Part shown: in pieces, positions 1-8,317 of the stretch
How the letters are laid out: the number at the start of each line of letters is the position of its first letter
Position numbering within the stretch: position 1 is the stretch's first letter
Origin: Streptosporangium canum
GTDB lineage: Bacteria > Actinomycetota > Actinomycetes > Streptosporangiales > Streptosporangiaceae
Reading direction: 5' to 3'
DNA: 64,000 bases
Assembly (NCBI RefSeq): GCF_900113865.1
Contig: NZ_FOQY01000010.1
Span: 85,555 to 149,554 of the forward strand
Program-made: the position numbers and the translations under genes
The notes under the pieces: generated by a model
Told to the model about the DNA's origin: nothing
The model's input: only the letters and a program-made list of their open reading frames with translations
The model's database searches: none

Positions 1-129
1 ATCCGCTACGCCTATCCTTGCGACGTCATCGACAACGCCCGTGCCGCGGCCGCCCGGCTCATGAAGGCCGTCACCGCCGGCGCGACCCCCTTCGCGACCG
101 CCCCCCACTGGCTGTCCCACGTGACCTGA
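1..129 (+). CDS. 3' end of an unidentified protein (partial)
   Basis: Frame 1 is open from the window edge to a TGA at 127-129 and gives 42 C-terminal residues (IRYAYPCDVIDNARAA..., ending HWLSHVT). The start lies outside the window. The fragment is too short for me to assign a family. Codons have the G/C-rich third positions of real genes here. A stretch of GC-rich degenerate repeats follows the stop. Confidence 0.55.
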   Translation: MRYAYPCDVIDNARAAAARLMKAVTAGATPFATAPHWLSHVT

Positions 130-262
130 CCCGACCGCCCCACCGGGCCTACGCGTCCCGACCCCGGCCGGTCCCACGCGACCCGACCCGGCCGCCCCAC
201 GCGACCTGACCCCACCGGCCCCCACGACCCGAACCGACCGCCCGCCGGTCCCCCGCGGCCAG
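124..262. repeat. degenerate GC-rich short repeats between genes
   Basis: The intergenic DNA consists of imperfect copies built on CGACCYGACC and CCGCCCCACG blocks with irregular spacing of about 24-30 bp. It has no credible start or RBS and no clean hairpin. It looks like slipped-strand sequence of the kind found in other gaps of this window. Confidence 0.45.
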
Positions 263-269
263 ACGGGGC

Positions 270-1043
270 TTACAGGGGCGGGAACCCGGGGGCGCGGCGC
301 TCGACGAAGCTGGCCACTCCCTCGGCGAAGTCGGGGCGGCGGAAGGACTCGGCCATCAGGCGCACGGCGGCGGACTCCGCCCCCTCCAGCGTCTGGTTCC
401 AGTCACCCCAGACCTGGCGCTTGATCACGGCCATCGACGCCGGCGAGCTGTGCGTCGCCAGCTCGCCGGCGTATGCCTGGACCTCCGCCAGCAGGCTCTC
501 GCGGGGCACCGACCGGTTGACCAGGCCCAGCTCGCAGGCCTCGGCGCCGGTGAACGTGCGGCCGGACAGCAGCAGGTCCATGGCCCTGGCCTGGCCGATG
601 AGCCGGGGCAGGATCCACGACAGGCCGTATTCGGCGATCAGGCCGCGGCGGGCGAAGGCGGTCGTCCACTTGGCCTCGTCCGCGGTGAAGACCAGGTCGC
701 AGACCAGGGCGTGGACCATGCCGAGGCCGGCGCAGGCGCCGTTGACGGCCGCGATGACCGGCTTGCCGATCGTGGCCGGGAAGGTGGTGGGACGCCTGTC
801 CGGCTCCCCCTCGTAGGAGCCGTCCTGGATGGCGTTGAGGGTCTGGAAGTCCGCGCCGGCGCAGAAGCCCCTCCCCGCCCCGGTCACGACGATCACCCGG
901 ACCTCCGGGTCCTTCTCCGCCTCCGCGAGCTGGTCGAAGTATCGCCGCCCCATCGCGTCGGTCCAGGCGTTGAGCCGTTCCGGCCGGTTGAACGTCAGCG
1001 TCAGCACGCCCCGCTCGACCGACGACAGCACCAGATCCATCAT
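270..1043 (-). CDS. enoyl-CoA hydratase/isomerase family protein
   Basis: A 257-residue crotonase-fold protein, the usual family length. Both oxyanion-hole segments are visible: GRGFCAGAD near residue 65 and NGACAGLG near residue 105. The helix GLIAEYGLSWILPR carries the expected downstream acidic residue, and the LLLSGRTFTGAEA segment is also typical. The ATG at 1043 is chosen because AAGGAGG lies 7 nt upstream; a longer reading from 1136 has no RBS. The family hydrates or isomerises enoyl-CoA thioesters in the cytosol; the substrate is not predictable. The gene is divergent from the propeller gene at 1169, and the perfect operator palindrome at 1124-1147 lies between them, so it may belong to the same regulon. 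Confidence 0.85.
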   Translation of the reverse strand: MMDLVLSSVERGVLTLTFNRPERLNAWTDAMGRRYFDQLAEAEKDPEVRVIVVTGAGRGFCAGADFQTLNAIQDGSYEGEPDRRPTTFPATIGKPVIAAVNGACAGLGMVHALVCDLVFTADEAKWTTAFARRGLIAEYGLSWILPRLIGQARAMDLLLSGRTFTGAEACELGLVNRSVPRESLLAEVQAYAGELATHSSPASMAVIKRQVWGDWNQTLEGAESAAVRLMAESFRRPDFAEGVASFVERRAPGFPPL

Positions 1044-1123
1044 CCGCGCCCCTCCTTGCCCGCACCCTACCGAACCATGTTCTGCATCTTCTCCGCAACG
1101 CCCCTTGCCAAGAGGGAGGCGCG

Positions 1124-1147
1124 AAATTACGGTCAAGACCGTAATTT
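1124..1147. promoter_or_regulatory. regulon operator site 1 (perfect palindrome)
   Basis: Two perfect 11-nt inverted arms flank a central AA; the core is TTACGGTCAAGACCGTAA. It sits 22 nt before the GTG start of the propeller gene at 1169 and about 80 nt before the divergent enoyl-CoA hydratase. It is the best copy of a motif found about ten times in the first 26 kb. I infer it is bound by the regulator encoded at 22590-23795. Confidence 0.8.
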
Positions 1148-1168
1148 GGCACCATCCGGAGGTAGCCC

Positions 1169-3154
1169 GTGCGATCTCGACTGGCGGCGCTCGTCACCGC
1201 CTTTCTCCTCATCCCCCTCATCCTCCCTCTCGCCGCCGGCCCGGCGCAGGCCGTACGGCAGGCACCCCCGTCCGGCTGCGGTCTGCAGGCCCTGGGCACC
1301 CTGCCCCTCACCGGGGCCACGACCGCCGGCACCGCGCTCGACGCCGATCACCCCGACGGGCCGCGCGTCTACTCGGTGACCTCCAGCGCCTCCGGCCCCG
1401 CGCAGCTCGGCATCCGGGACGCCCGCGACGGCCGGCTCATCGCCGAGCGCCCGCTCCCCGGCGCCCTGGGATCCTGGGCCGTGACCGTGGCCCCCGACCA
1501 TTCGGTGTACGTCGGGACCTACCCCCTGAGCCCCGCCCAGGCCCGGTTCTACCGCTACCGGCCGGACACCGACCAGGTGACCGACCTCGGCGTCCCGATC
1601 GCGGGCGAGACCTTCGTCTGGACGGTGGCCGCGACCCCCGACGGCTCCGCCGTCTACGGCGGCACCTCCCCCTCGGGCAAGGTGTTCCGCTACGACACCG
1701 CCAGCGGCGCCGTCACCGACCTGGGCTCCCCGGTGCCCGGCGAGCAGTACATCCGCGACCTGGCGATCGCCGACGACGGCACGGTCTACGCGGGCGTCGG
1801 CGCGGCGAGCATGAAGGTGGTGGTGCTGGCCCCCGACGGCACGACACGGAAGATCATCGACCCGCCGATCGAGGGCAAGGGCTACGCCTACGACCTCGAC
1901 CTGGCCGGCCGCTACCTCCTGGTCCGCTACGTCACCACCACCTCGACCAATCCCATGGGCGTCTACGACACCGCGCGGGGCGTCTGGAAGGACGTCGTGG
2001 ACGACGTCGACAACCTCACCGTGGGCGGCGGACGGCACGGGCAGCAGCTCTACCTGTGGCAGGACGACGAGCTCGCCCGCTACGACCTCACGTCGGGAAA
2101 GCTCGTCAAGCTCGGCTTCACCGAGTTCGGCGGAGGCGCCGCGCGGACGCTCGGCTGGGTCGGCCACACCCTCGTCGGCACCGGCTCCACCGGCCGCATC
2201 TGGAACTACGACCGCAAGACCGGCGAGGGGCGCCTGCTGCCCGGCACGCTCACCGGCCAGCCGGTCAGCATCCGGTCCATGACCACCGGTCCCGACGGGC
2301 GGATCTACGCGGGCGGCTTCTTCACCGGCGGCCTGGCCGCCTACGACCCCGCGACCGGCCAGACGCAGTCGTGGCCGGACATCGGCCAGAGCGAGGGCCT
2401 CGTCACCCACAAGGGCAAGCTGTACCTCGGGGTGTATCCGGGCGCGCGGATCTACGAGTTCGACGGGACCGCCTTCAAGCAGCTGCTCGACCTGCGCGAC
2501 CAGGAACAGGACCGGCCGTTCGCCATGGTCTCGGCGGGTGAGTGGCTGGCGTTCGGCACCGTGCCCAAGGTCGGCACGGTCGGCGGGGTGCTCGGGCTGT
2601 ACGACCCGGCGACGGGCCGCAAGGTGATCAAGCGGAACATCGTGCCGGGCCACAGCATCGTCGGGCTGGCCTACCGCGACGGCGTCCTCTACGGCACGAC
2701 CTCGGCGTTCGGCGGCGTCGGCGTGCCCCAGGGCGACGCCGCCCAGATGTTCGCCTACGACATCGCCACCGACTCGGTCAAGTGGCAGACCGCGCCGGTC
2801 CCCGGCGACCTGGCGCTCGGCTCGATCACCTTCGACGACGCGGGCAGGTTGTGGGGGCTGACCCCCGACGCCCTGTTCGAGGTGGACCCGGCCACCGGGC
2901 AGACCCTGCGGACCGCCAAGCACCAGACCTACCCCTGGCAGAGCCAGACCCAGGTCTGGCTGGACACCAACATCGAGTTCCACGCCGGCGCCCTGTGGGG
3001 CAAGGTCCAGGGCAAGGTCTACCGGATCGATCGGGCGGCGATGAAGTTCACACTCATCACCCGCCCGATCTCCAACCTCGTCAAGGGCGCCGACGGGCAC
3101 CTCTACCTGTCACGCACGGAGAACTTCTCCACCTACCGGCTCTGCGGGTCGTAG
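1169..3154 (+). CDS. secreted beta-propeller protein 1
   Basis: A 661-residue exported protein. GTG 1169 has GGAGGT 8-11 nt upstream and opens a Sec signal peptide (MRSRLAALVTAFLLIPLILP..., ending about residue 29 at AQA). The rest is blade-like repeats of about 45 residues with the pattern DGxxYxGxxxxGxxxxYDPxTG, as in YncE/PQQ-type propellers; length suits two propellers or one large one. It shares with the three paralogues in this cluster a late segment ending in ...W-x-PVPG. No catalytic motif is recognisable. It may bind or cleave an extracellular glycan, which is inference. Its 3' end overlaps the convergent propeller gene 2 by 22 bp. Confidence 0.8.
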   Translation: MRSRLAALVTAFLLIPLILPLAAGPAQAVRQAPPSGCGLQALGTLPLTGATTAGTALDADHPDGPRVYSVTSSASGPAQLGIRDARDGRLIAERPLPGALGSWAVTVAPDHSVYVGTYPLSPAQARFYRYRPDTDQVTDLGVPIAGETFVWTVAATPDGSAVYGGTSPSGKVFRYDTASGAVTDLGSPVPGEQYIRDLAIADDGTVYAGVGAASMKVVVLAPDGTTRKIIDPPIEGKGYAYDLDLAGRYLLVRYVTTTSTNPMGVYDTARGVWKDVVDDVDNLTVGGGRHGQQLYLWQDDELARYDLTSGKLVKLGFTEFGGGAARTLGWVGHTLVGTGSTGRIWNYDRKTGEGRLLPGTLTGQPVSIRSMTTGPDGRIYAGGFFTGGLAAYDPATGQTQSWPDIGQSEGLVTHKGKLYLGVYPGARIYEFDGTAFKQLLDLRDQEQDRPFAMVSAGEWLAFGTVPKVGTVGGVLGLYDPATGRKVIKRNIVPGHSIVGLAYRDGVLYGTTSAFGGVGVPQGDAAQMFAYDIATDSVKWQTAPVPGDLALGSITFDDAGRLWGLTPDALFEVDPATGQTLRTAKHQTYPWQSQTQVWLDTNIEFHAGALWGKVQGKVYRIDRAAMKFTLITRPISNLVKGADGHLYLSRTENFSTYRLCGS

Positions 3155-5190
3155 CGGTACAGCTGCGGCCCCTCGGCGAAGTAGACGTCCCCTGACCGGT
3201 GCACCGCGAGGTGGTGCACCGGTCCTTCGCGCAGTACGGCGTGCCGCCTCGTCCGCGGGTCCAGCGAGAACAGCGAGGACCCCGCGTGCGCGCCGTACAG
3301 CGTGCGGTCCCGCTTGTCGAACACGAGCCGGCCGCTCGCGCTCGCGCTCGGCGACAGGGTGACCCGTGAGACGACCTTGCGCGCGTGCACGTCGACCGCG
3401 AAGACCTCGCCGCCCGCGATGCCCCAGAGCCGGCCGCGGTCGTCGAAGGTCAGCGCGGGGACGGCGGGCTTGCCGGCGACCGGGGTGATCTCCCACAGCA
3501 GGCGGTTCTCCTTGACCGACCACGCGAACAGCCGGGCCTCGGTCTGGGTGGGCGGCGTGGCCGACTGGCCGCTGTAGATCGAGGTGCCGCCGTAGACCAC
3601 CCCGTCGCGGTAGGCCAGCGAGACGATGCTCTGGTCCTTGACGACGTGCCGCTGCGCCGTGCGGAGCGACCCCTCCCGGGGGTCCCACAGGGCCAGCACG
3701 CCGCCGAGGTGGCCGAGGTCGGGCATGGTGCCGACGGCCAGGTAGCGGCCGGCCGACACCATCGCCCTGGGACGGATCTGCTTGTCGGCCGCGAAGTCGA
3801 ACAGGCGGGCCGGGTTGTCCGCGGGCCCCGGCTCGGGGCTCGGGGAGTACTCGGCGCTGTTCCAGGGCAGCTTCGGGTCGTAGGAGTAGACCCGCGCCTG
3901 GGGATAGGCCCCGACGTAGAGTTTGCCGTCGTGCGTGGTCATGTCCTCGCTCTGGGAGAAGGTGTGGAACTCCTCCCGCTCACCCGTCTTCGCGTTCAGG
4001 GCGGCGAAGCCGCCGTTGAGGAAGCCGCCGGCGTACATCCGCCCGTCGGGCCCCTCCGACAGGGCGGTGACGTCGATCGGCTCGCCGCGCACCGCCGTCT
4101 GGACGAAGGAGCGCGCGCCGGTCTGCGGGTTGTAGCGGAACATCATGCCCCGCCAGAGCAGGCCCACCACGCTTTTGCCCGGGTAGTCGGGCAGGTCCAG
4201 CTCGGCCCAGCCGATCCCGCGGGTGTTGGCCACCCGGCCGGTGAAGGGCATCCCGGTGGGGGTGACGGTACGGCTGCGCGGGTCGTAGCGGACCAGTTCG
4301 CCCGCCTTGACCAGGTAGACGCGGCCCTCCTCGTCCGGAGGGGAGACATCCAGGCCGTGGGCCGCCTCCAGCTCGTCGACCCAGGCCCCGGCCGCGATGT
4401 CCCACACGTGCGCCGGGCCCGGGAAGGCGTCGCTGTAGCGCACGTAGAGGTATCCGCCCGCGACGTTGACGTCGTAGGCCCACTTGCCCGCCGGGTCGAG
4501 TCCCGGGGGCGTGGGGAGTCGCGTGGACGCGCCGGTCTCGGCGTCCACCTCGAAGACCGCCGCCGGGGCCTCGGTGCCGGCGTAGATCTTGCCGCCCGCC
4601 ACGGCGACGCTGCGGACGTAGGCGTGCGCCGGGGAGAGCTTTCCGTAGTCGCGGACGCCGTTCACCGGGTCGTAGCCGAACAGCCTCCCGCCGGGCGAGG
4701 TGCCGCCGTAGATCCTGGACGCCGGGTCGGCGGCCACCGTCCAGATGAAGTTCTCCGACGCCAGCGGGCGGCCGAGGTCGCGGATCCCGCCCTGCTCCGT
4801 CCAGCGGTACAGGCGGCCGTCGCCGTAGCTGCCGACGTAGACGGAGCCGTCCGGGGCCGCGTCGACCGCCCAGGCTCCGCCCGCGCCGGGCAGGTCGTAC
4901 CTGGCGACCTCCGCGCCGGTGGCGGGATCGACGGCGTTGAGGTGCGCCGGGGTGCCCGAGGAGACGCCCCAGAGCACGGTCGCGCCGCCCGGTCCCGGCG
5001 CGACCACGCCGCCGATGAGCAGGACGTCCTGGAGCGGCACGCCGAGCGCCTCGATCGGGCCGGGCGCGGCGGAGGCGGGTGGAGCGGCCGAGGCGGGTGG
5101 AGCGGCCGAGGCGGGTGGAGCGGCGGCGAGCACGGCTGACGCGGCCAGCGCGACAGCCAGGAATCGTCGGATTCCTCCAATAAGGGTCAT
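3133..5190 (-). CDS. secreted beta-propeller protein 2
   Basis: A 685-residue paralogue of the protein at 1169-3154. ATG 5190 begins a Sec signal peptide (MTLIGGIRRFLAVALAASAV...) followed by a tandem PPASAA linker encoded by an 18-bp repeat. A TTG start at 5226 is possible but would place basic residues before the signal. The propeller repeats (YGGTSPGGRLFGYDP, YAGGFLNGGFAALN) and the late ...LLWEITPVAG segment match the other three propellers. The role is unknown; it is probably surface-exposed or released. The operator at 5181-5198 overlaps the start codon and a second lies at 5235-5252. The gene is convergent with propeller 1. Confidence 0.8.
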   Translation of the reverse strand: MTLIGGIRRFLAVALAASAVLAAAPPASAAPPASAAPPASAAPGPIEALGVPLQDVLLIGGVVAPGPGGATVLWGVSSGTPAHLNAVDPATGAEVARYDLPGAGGAWAVDAAPDGSVYVGSYGDGRLYRWTEQGGIRDLGRPLASENFIWTVAADPASRIYGGTSPGGRLFGYDPVNGVRDYGKLSPAHAYVRSVAVAGGKIYAGTEAPAAVFEVDAETGASTRLPTPPGLDPAGKWAYDVNVAGGYLYVRYSDAFPGPAHVWDIAAGAWVDELEAAHGLDVSPPDEEGRVYLVKAGELVRYDPRSRTVTPTGMPFTGRVANTRGIGWAELDLPDYPGKSVVGLLWRGMMFRYNPQTGARSFVQTAVRGEPIDVTALSEGPDGRMYAGGFLNGGFAALNAKTGEREEFHTFSQSEDMTTHDGKLYVGAYPQARVYSYDPKLPWNSAEYSPSPEPGPADNPARLFDFAADKQIRPRAMVSAGRYLAVGTMPDLGHLGGVLALWDPREGSLRTAQRHVVKDQSIVSLAYRDGVVYGGTSIYSGQSATPPTQTEARLFAWSVKENRLLWEITPVAGKPAVPALTFDDRGRLWGIAGGEVFAVDVHARKVVSRVTLSPSASASGRLVFDKRDRTLYGAHAGSSLFSLDPRTRRHAVLREGPVHHLAVHRSGDVYFAEGPQLYRYDPQSR
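5072..5125. repeat. three tandem 18-bp units inside the propeller 2 gene
   Basis: Unit GAGGCGGGTGGAGCGGCC starts at 5072, 5090 and 5108 and is nearly identical in all three copies. On the minus strand it encodes the PPASAA linker just after the signal peptide. Being in frame, copy-number change would only alter linker length. Confidence 0.85.
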
Positions 5191-5198
5191 GACCGAAA
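5181..5198. promoter_or_regulatory. regulon operator site 2, over the propeller 2 start codon
   Basis: TAAGGGTCATGACCGAAA matches the consensus TTACGGTCAAGACCGTAA at 14 of 18 positions. The central CAT is the start codon (minus strand) of the gene ending at 5190, so a bound protein would cover the translation start region. Confidence 0.65.
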
Positions 5199-5234
5199 AC
5201 CTAAGAAGAGCGAGCTGTCGCGTCAAGAGATAGT

Positions 5235-5252
5235 TTTCGGTATGGGCCGAAT
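5235..5252. promoter_or_regulatory. regulon operator site 3
   Basis: TTTCGGTATGGGCCGAAT keeps the CGGT/CCG half-sites in the correct spacing, with TTCGG/CCGAA arms. It lies about 45 nt upstream of the propeller 2 start and pairs with the site at 5181. The DNA from 5257 to 5443 shows no gene. Confidence 0.55.
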
Positions 5253-5443
5253 TTAGATGATCCCGTGCTCTCCCGCCCTCCGGCGACGGCCGGGCCGCTC
5301 ACCGGGGCGCGTTCCGCCCGCCGGCGAGCGGCGATCCGTGCCTCTCTCCGGCGGACCGCCCGGCCGGCCCGATCACCTCACCGAGCCGCGCCGAGCACCT
5401 CGGCCGGCGCCCCGACTCTCCGGCACGCCGCCCGCCGGCCTGA

Positions 5444-6685
5444 TCACCGATCCGCGCCGAGCACCTTGGCCAGGGCCTCGACGACGTCCGAGGCCCCGTC
5501 CGCCTCCTCCATCAGCATCGACTGGCGCACCCAGACCACCGTCCGCGAGGCGGCCTCCACCGCCGGGCAGGGCTCGACCCGCGCGCCCGCCTCCGTCAGG
5601 GCGGACATCGTCCCCAGCGGCGGGTAGCCGCCGTCCAGCGGCACCCCCTCGGCCGCCATCGCGGCGAGCAGGAACTCCCGGTCGACCGGCGCGTTCACCC
5701 GGAGCATGAGCAGGTGCCGGGAGTCCAGGGTGGTCCCCGGGGGCTGCGGCACCACGGTCACCGGCAGGGAGCCATCGGGCTCCACGGACGAGGACACCCC
5801 CGCCCCTCCGGCACCCGATCCCGCGGACGCCGGCCCCCACGGCACGGACAGCCGCCCGAGCTCGCGCTCCACCGCCTCGCAGAAGGCGTTGCGCCGCGCG
5901 ATCTCCTCCTCCAGCCGGTCCAGCCAGGGCAGCAGCAGCGCCGCCTGGATCTCGGTCAGCCGCAGGTTCCAGCCGACCTCGGGATGGCCGTACCACGCGC
6001 CGCCGAGCCGCCGCCCGAGGTTGCACGCCGACCAGGTGCGGGCGTGGACGCCCTCGTCCCGGCAGACGATGACGCCGCCCTCCCCCGCGGTCATGGCCTT
6101 GCTCGCCTGGAAGCTGAACACCCCGGCGTCGCCCAGGCCGCCGACCGGACGGCCCCGGTAGAGGGCCCCGTGCGACTGGGCGCAGTCCTCCACGACCGCC
6201 AGGCCGTGCCGTACGGCCACCGCGGTGAGAGCGTCCATGTCGGCCGGGCTGCCCGCCAGGTGGACCGGCATGATCGCGGCCGTCCTCGGCGTGACCGCCG
6301 CCTCCACGGCGGCCGCGGACAGGTGCAGGTCCACCGGGTCCACATCGACGATCACCGGGATCGCCCCGGCGAGGATGACCGAGGTCGCCGAGGCCACGAA
6401 GGTGTAGGCCGGGATGATCACCTCGTCCCCCGGCCCCACCCCGAGGCCGCGCAGCGCGGCGAACAGCCCCAGGGTGGCGTTGCCGACCGTCACGCCGTGC
6501 GGCACGGCGGACCGGGCCGCGAACGCGGCGGCCAGGTCGGTGCAGAGCGATCCCTGCGTGGCCCCCCACAGCCCGCTCTCCAGCACCTCGGTGACCAGCT
6601 CGCGCTGCCCGGCGGAGAGCGGTGGCGGCCAGGACGGCCAGGACGCCGAGCGGACGGGGGTGCCTCCGTCGATGGCGAGTTTCAC
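5444..6685 (-). CDS. DegT/DnrJ/EryC1/StrS-family PLP aminotransferase 1
   Basis: A 413-residue fold-type I PLP enzyme. GTG 6685 is preceded by AGGAGG at 9 nt. Visible motifs: N-terminal LAIDGGTPVR...WPxWP typical of the StsC/AHBA-synthase side of the family, GDEVIIPAYTFVAS, the cofactor-binding Asp in VEDCAQSHGA (about D168) and the Schiff-base Lys in SFQASKAMTAGEGG (about K196). The family transfers an amino group to or from keto-sugars or keto-cyclitols. It lies 65 nt downstream of the amidohydrolase pair on the same strand, so is probably co-transcribed from the operator at 8180. Biosynthetic or catabolic direction cannot be told from sequence. Confidence 0.88.
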   Translation of the reverse strand: MKLAIDGGTPVRSASWPSWPPPLSAGQRELVTEVLESGLWGATQGSLCTDLAAAFAARSAVPHGVTVGNATLGLFAALRGLGVGPGDEVIIPAYTFVASATSVILAGAIPVIVDVDPVDLHLSAAAVEAAVTPRTAAIMPVHLAGSPADMDALTAVAVRHGLAVVEDCAQSHGALYRGRPVGGLGDAGVFSFQASKAMTAGEGGVIVCRDEGVHARTWSACNLGRRLGGAWYGHPEVGWNLRLTEIQAALLLPWLDRLEEEIARRNAFCEAVERELGRLSVPWGPASAGSGAGGAGVSSSVEPDGSLPVTVVPQPPGTTLDSRHLLMLRVNAPVDREFLLAAMAAEGVPLDGGYPPLGTMSALTEAGARVEPCPAVEAASRTVVWVRQSMLMEEADGASDVVEALAKVLGADR

Positions 6686-6750
6686 GCGAACGGTCCTCCT
6701 ATGCGTGGGCGCGATGCCCGGTGAACGGTCCTCAGGGAGCGGGCGGGACG

Positions 6751-7473
6751 TCAGGCGAGGCGGCCGCCCAGGACGCGGGCGAGGTTGCCGCCCAGGATGA
6801 GGTCGCGGTCGGTCTCGGCGAGCGGCGCCAGGGCGACCCGGCCGAGGCCGGCGCGGAGGTCCAGGAAGCAGGCGTCGGAGCCGTACACCACCCGCTCGGC
6901 CCCGGCGAGCGCGGCCAGGCGGGAGATCCAGCGGCCGGTGATCTTCGACCCGCAGACCTCCAGCAGCACACCGGGGTGGTCGGCCACCAGCCGGGCCGCG
7001 CGCGCGAAGCCGTACGGCCAGAGCCCGGTGTGCCCCATCAGCAGCGGCACCTCCGGATGGCGCGCCGCCACGGCGGCGAACTGCGCGGGATCGCTCCAGG
7101 GCGAGTCGGTCTGGCCGTGTGCGAGAACCGGCAGCCCGAGGGCGAACACCGGCTCGTAGAGCGGGTCGTCCAGGCGGCACTGATGCACGTCGGGGTGGAG
7201 CTTGACGCCCCAGACGCCGGGCCGGTCGGTCAGCGGCGTGCGGTGGTGGGGGTTGTAGACCTGCCAGACGCCGAACCTGCCGGGGTGCTCGGCCGCCGCC
7301 TCGAAGGCGCGCCGGTTGCCCTCCACCGCGTCCGGCCCGACGCCGAGCAGGTCGCTGATCCCCATCGCGGCGATGCCGAGCCGGTCCATCATCGCCACCA
7401 GCCCCCCGGCCGAGGGGTCGGGGATGAGGAAGTCGGGCCAGGCGCCGATGTGGCCGTGGGCGTCGAGGATCAC
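6751..7473 (-). CDS. COG2159-type amidohydrolase, complete metal site (pair 1)
   Basis: A 240-residue TIM-barrel metal hydrolase or decarboxylase. The metal and active-site set is complete: H6 and H8 in DAHGHIG, H119 in LAHGQTD, H148 in MGHTGLW and D200 in VYGSDACF; KLHPD near 91-95 is the usual barrel strand. GTG 7473 overlaps the TGA of the upstream gene (GTGA), indicating translational coupling. Members of this group hydrolyse lactones or amides or decarboxylate aromatic acids; the substrate here is unknown. The immediate partner upstream is a degenerate paralogue, repeated at 12724-14237, which suggests a two-subunit enzyme. Confidence 0.85.
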   Translation of the reverse strand: MILDAHGHIGAWPDFLIPDPSAGGLVAMMDRLGIAAMGISDLLGVGPDAVEGNRRAFEAAAEHPGRFGVWQVYNPHHRTPLTDRPGVWGVKLHPDVHQCRLDDPLYEPVFALGLPVLAHGQTDSPWSDPAQFAAVAARHPEVPLLMGHTGLWPYGFARAARLVADHPGVLLEVCGSKITGRWISRLAALAGAERVVYGSDACFLDLRAGLGRVALAPLAETDRDLILGGNLARVLGGRLA

Positions 7474-8189
7474 ATCAGCCTCCGCAGGGCGCCCGAGGCG
7501 ATCAGCTCCACCTCGGCGGCCCCGAGTTCCAGGTGGTCGAGGAGGAAGCGGGGCCCGCAGTCGTCGAGCACGGGCGCGCCCGTGCCGAACACCAGCCGGT
7601 CCGCGCCGTACCGCTCGGCCAGCCACTCGACTCCGCGCTGGGTGTTGACCGTGCCGATCTCCAGCCAGAGGTTCGGGACCGTCGCCATCAGCTCCGCGAC
7701 GGCGCGCAGCCGCCGGTAGCCCGGGTTGAGCAGGAGCACGCGCAGGTCCGGGATCTCGGCCGCCAGGGTGCGCAGCGCGGCGGGCGAGGTCTCCTCCAGG
7801 TCGACGGCCACCGGCAGGTCGCGGGCGGCCATCGCCGCCAGCCAGCGCAGCGCGACGGGCCCGGTCAGCTCGAACCTGTGCCGCTCCGGGCAGAGCCGTA
7901 CGAGCCGGACGTCCCAGTCGAGGACCTCGTCCAGGGTCGCCGGGACCGAGGCTCCGGGCACTCCCGGCACCACCACGGGCACCGGGATCAGGCGGGGGTC
8001 GTCGAGGGCGGACAGCGCCTCGTTCCCGGCCGCCGGGTCGGCGTACAGGCTCAGGGTGTGGGTGACGCAGGCCGCCTCGATGCCCAGCCGGTCCATGTCC
8101 GGCCGCGGATCCGCGGGCAGATCGTCGAACGGCACGGGCCCGACCAGGCGATGAGCGTCTACCACCGGCAGATCGACCAATTTCGGCAC
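7470..8189 (-). CDS. amidohydrolase paralogue with degenerate metal site (pair 1)
   Basis: A 239-residue protein with the amidohydrolase barrel layout but without the canonical ligands: the N-terminal HxH is DAHRL, and the C-terminal Asp motif reads VFGTGAP instead of xFGTDxP. GTG 8189 is used, with GGAAAG about 10 nt upstream, and lies inside the operator at 8180-8199. It is the first gene of an operon with the complete amidohydrolase (4-nt overlap) and the aminotransferase. Likely a non-catalytic partner or a hydrolase of altered chemistry; this is inference. Confidence 0.75.
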   Translation of the reverse strand: MPKLVDLPVVDAHRLVGPVPFDDLPADPRPDMDRLGIEAACVTHTLSLYADPAAGNEALSALDDPRLIPVPVVVPGVPGASVPATLDEVLDWDVRLVRLCPERHRFELTGPVALRWLAAMAARDLPVAVDLEETSPAALRTLAAEIPDLRVLLLNPGYRRLRAVAELMATVPNLWLEIGTVNTQRGVEWLAERYGADRLVFGTGAPVLDDCGPRFLLDHLELGAAEVELIASGALRRLM

Positions 8190-8199
8190 AGACCGAAAT
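8180..8199. promoter_or_regulatory. regulon operator site 4
   Basis: ATTTCGGCACAGACCGAAAT has perfect 7-nt arms around a 6-nt centre and the CGG/CCG core spacing of the family. It overlaps the GTG start of the minus-strand gene ending at 8189 and faces the propeller gene at 8318. Confidence 0.7.
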
Positions 8200-8263
8200 C
8201 TTTCCAGACGACGGAATGACCGTCAATAGCCTAGCGAACGGACCGGAAGACACCTCATAGACA

Positions 8264-8281
8264 TTACGGCCGGGTCCGTTA
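8264..8281. promoter_or_regulatory. regulon operator site 5
   Basis: TTACGGCCGGGTCCGTTA matches the consensus at 13 of 18 positions. It lies 37 nt before the ATG of propeller 3, so the divergent promoter region 8190-8317 carries one site per direction, as at 12445-12723. Confidence 0.65.
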
Positions 8282-8317
8282 TAGCTTGCGCGCGACACAA
8301 CTTCCCGGGAGGCACGC

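Noticed and set aside
27-262. Small open frames in the first 260 bases
   Set aside because: They run through degenerate GC-rich repeats without RBS; only the frame open at the window edge to 129 is kept.
1133-3100. Long open frame antisense to propeller gene 1
   Set aside because: High-GC DNA gives long spurious frames on the opposite strand; this one has low-complexity Arg/Gly/Ala/Asp composition and no RBS, while the plus-strand frame has a signal peptide and family pattern. The same applies to antisense frames over propellers 2-4, dnaG, ppdK and glyS.
5444-6685. Assignment as scyllo-inosose or AHBA aminotransferase
   Set aside because: The N-terminus resembles that branch, but no other aminocyclitol or AHBA pathway gene is nearby; only the family level is supported.
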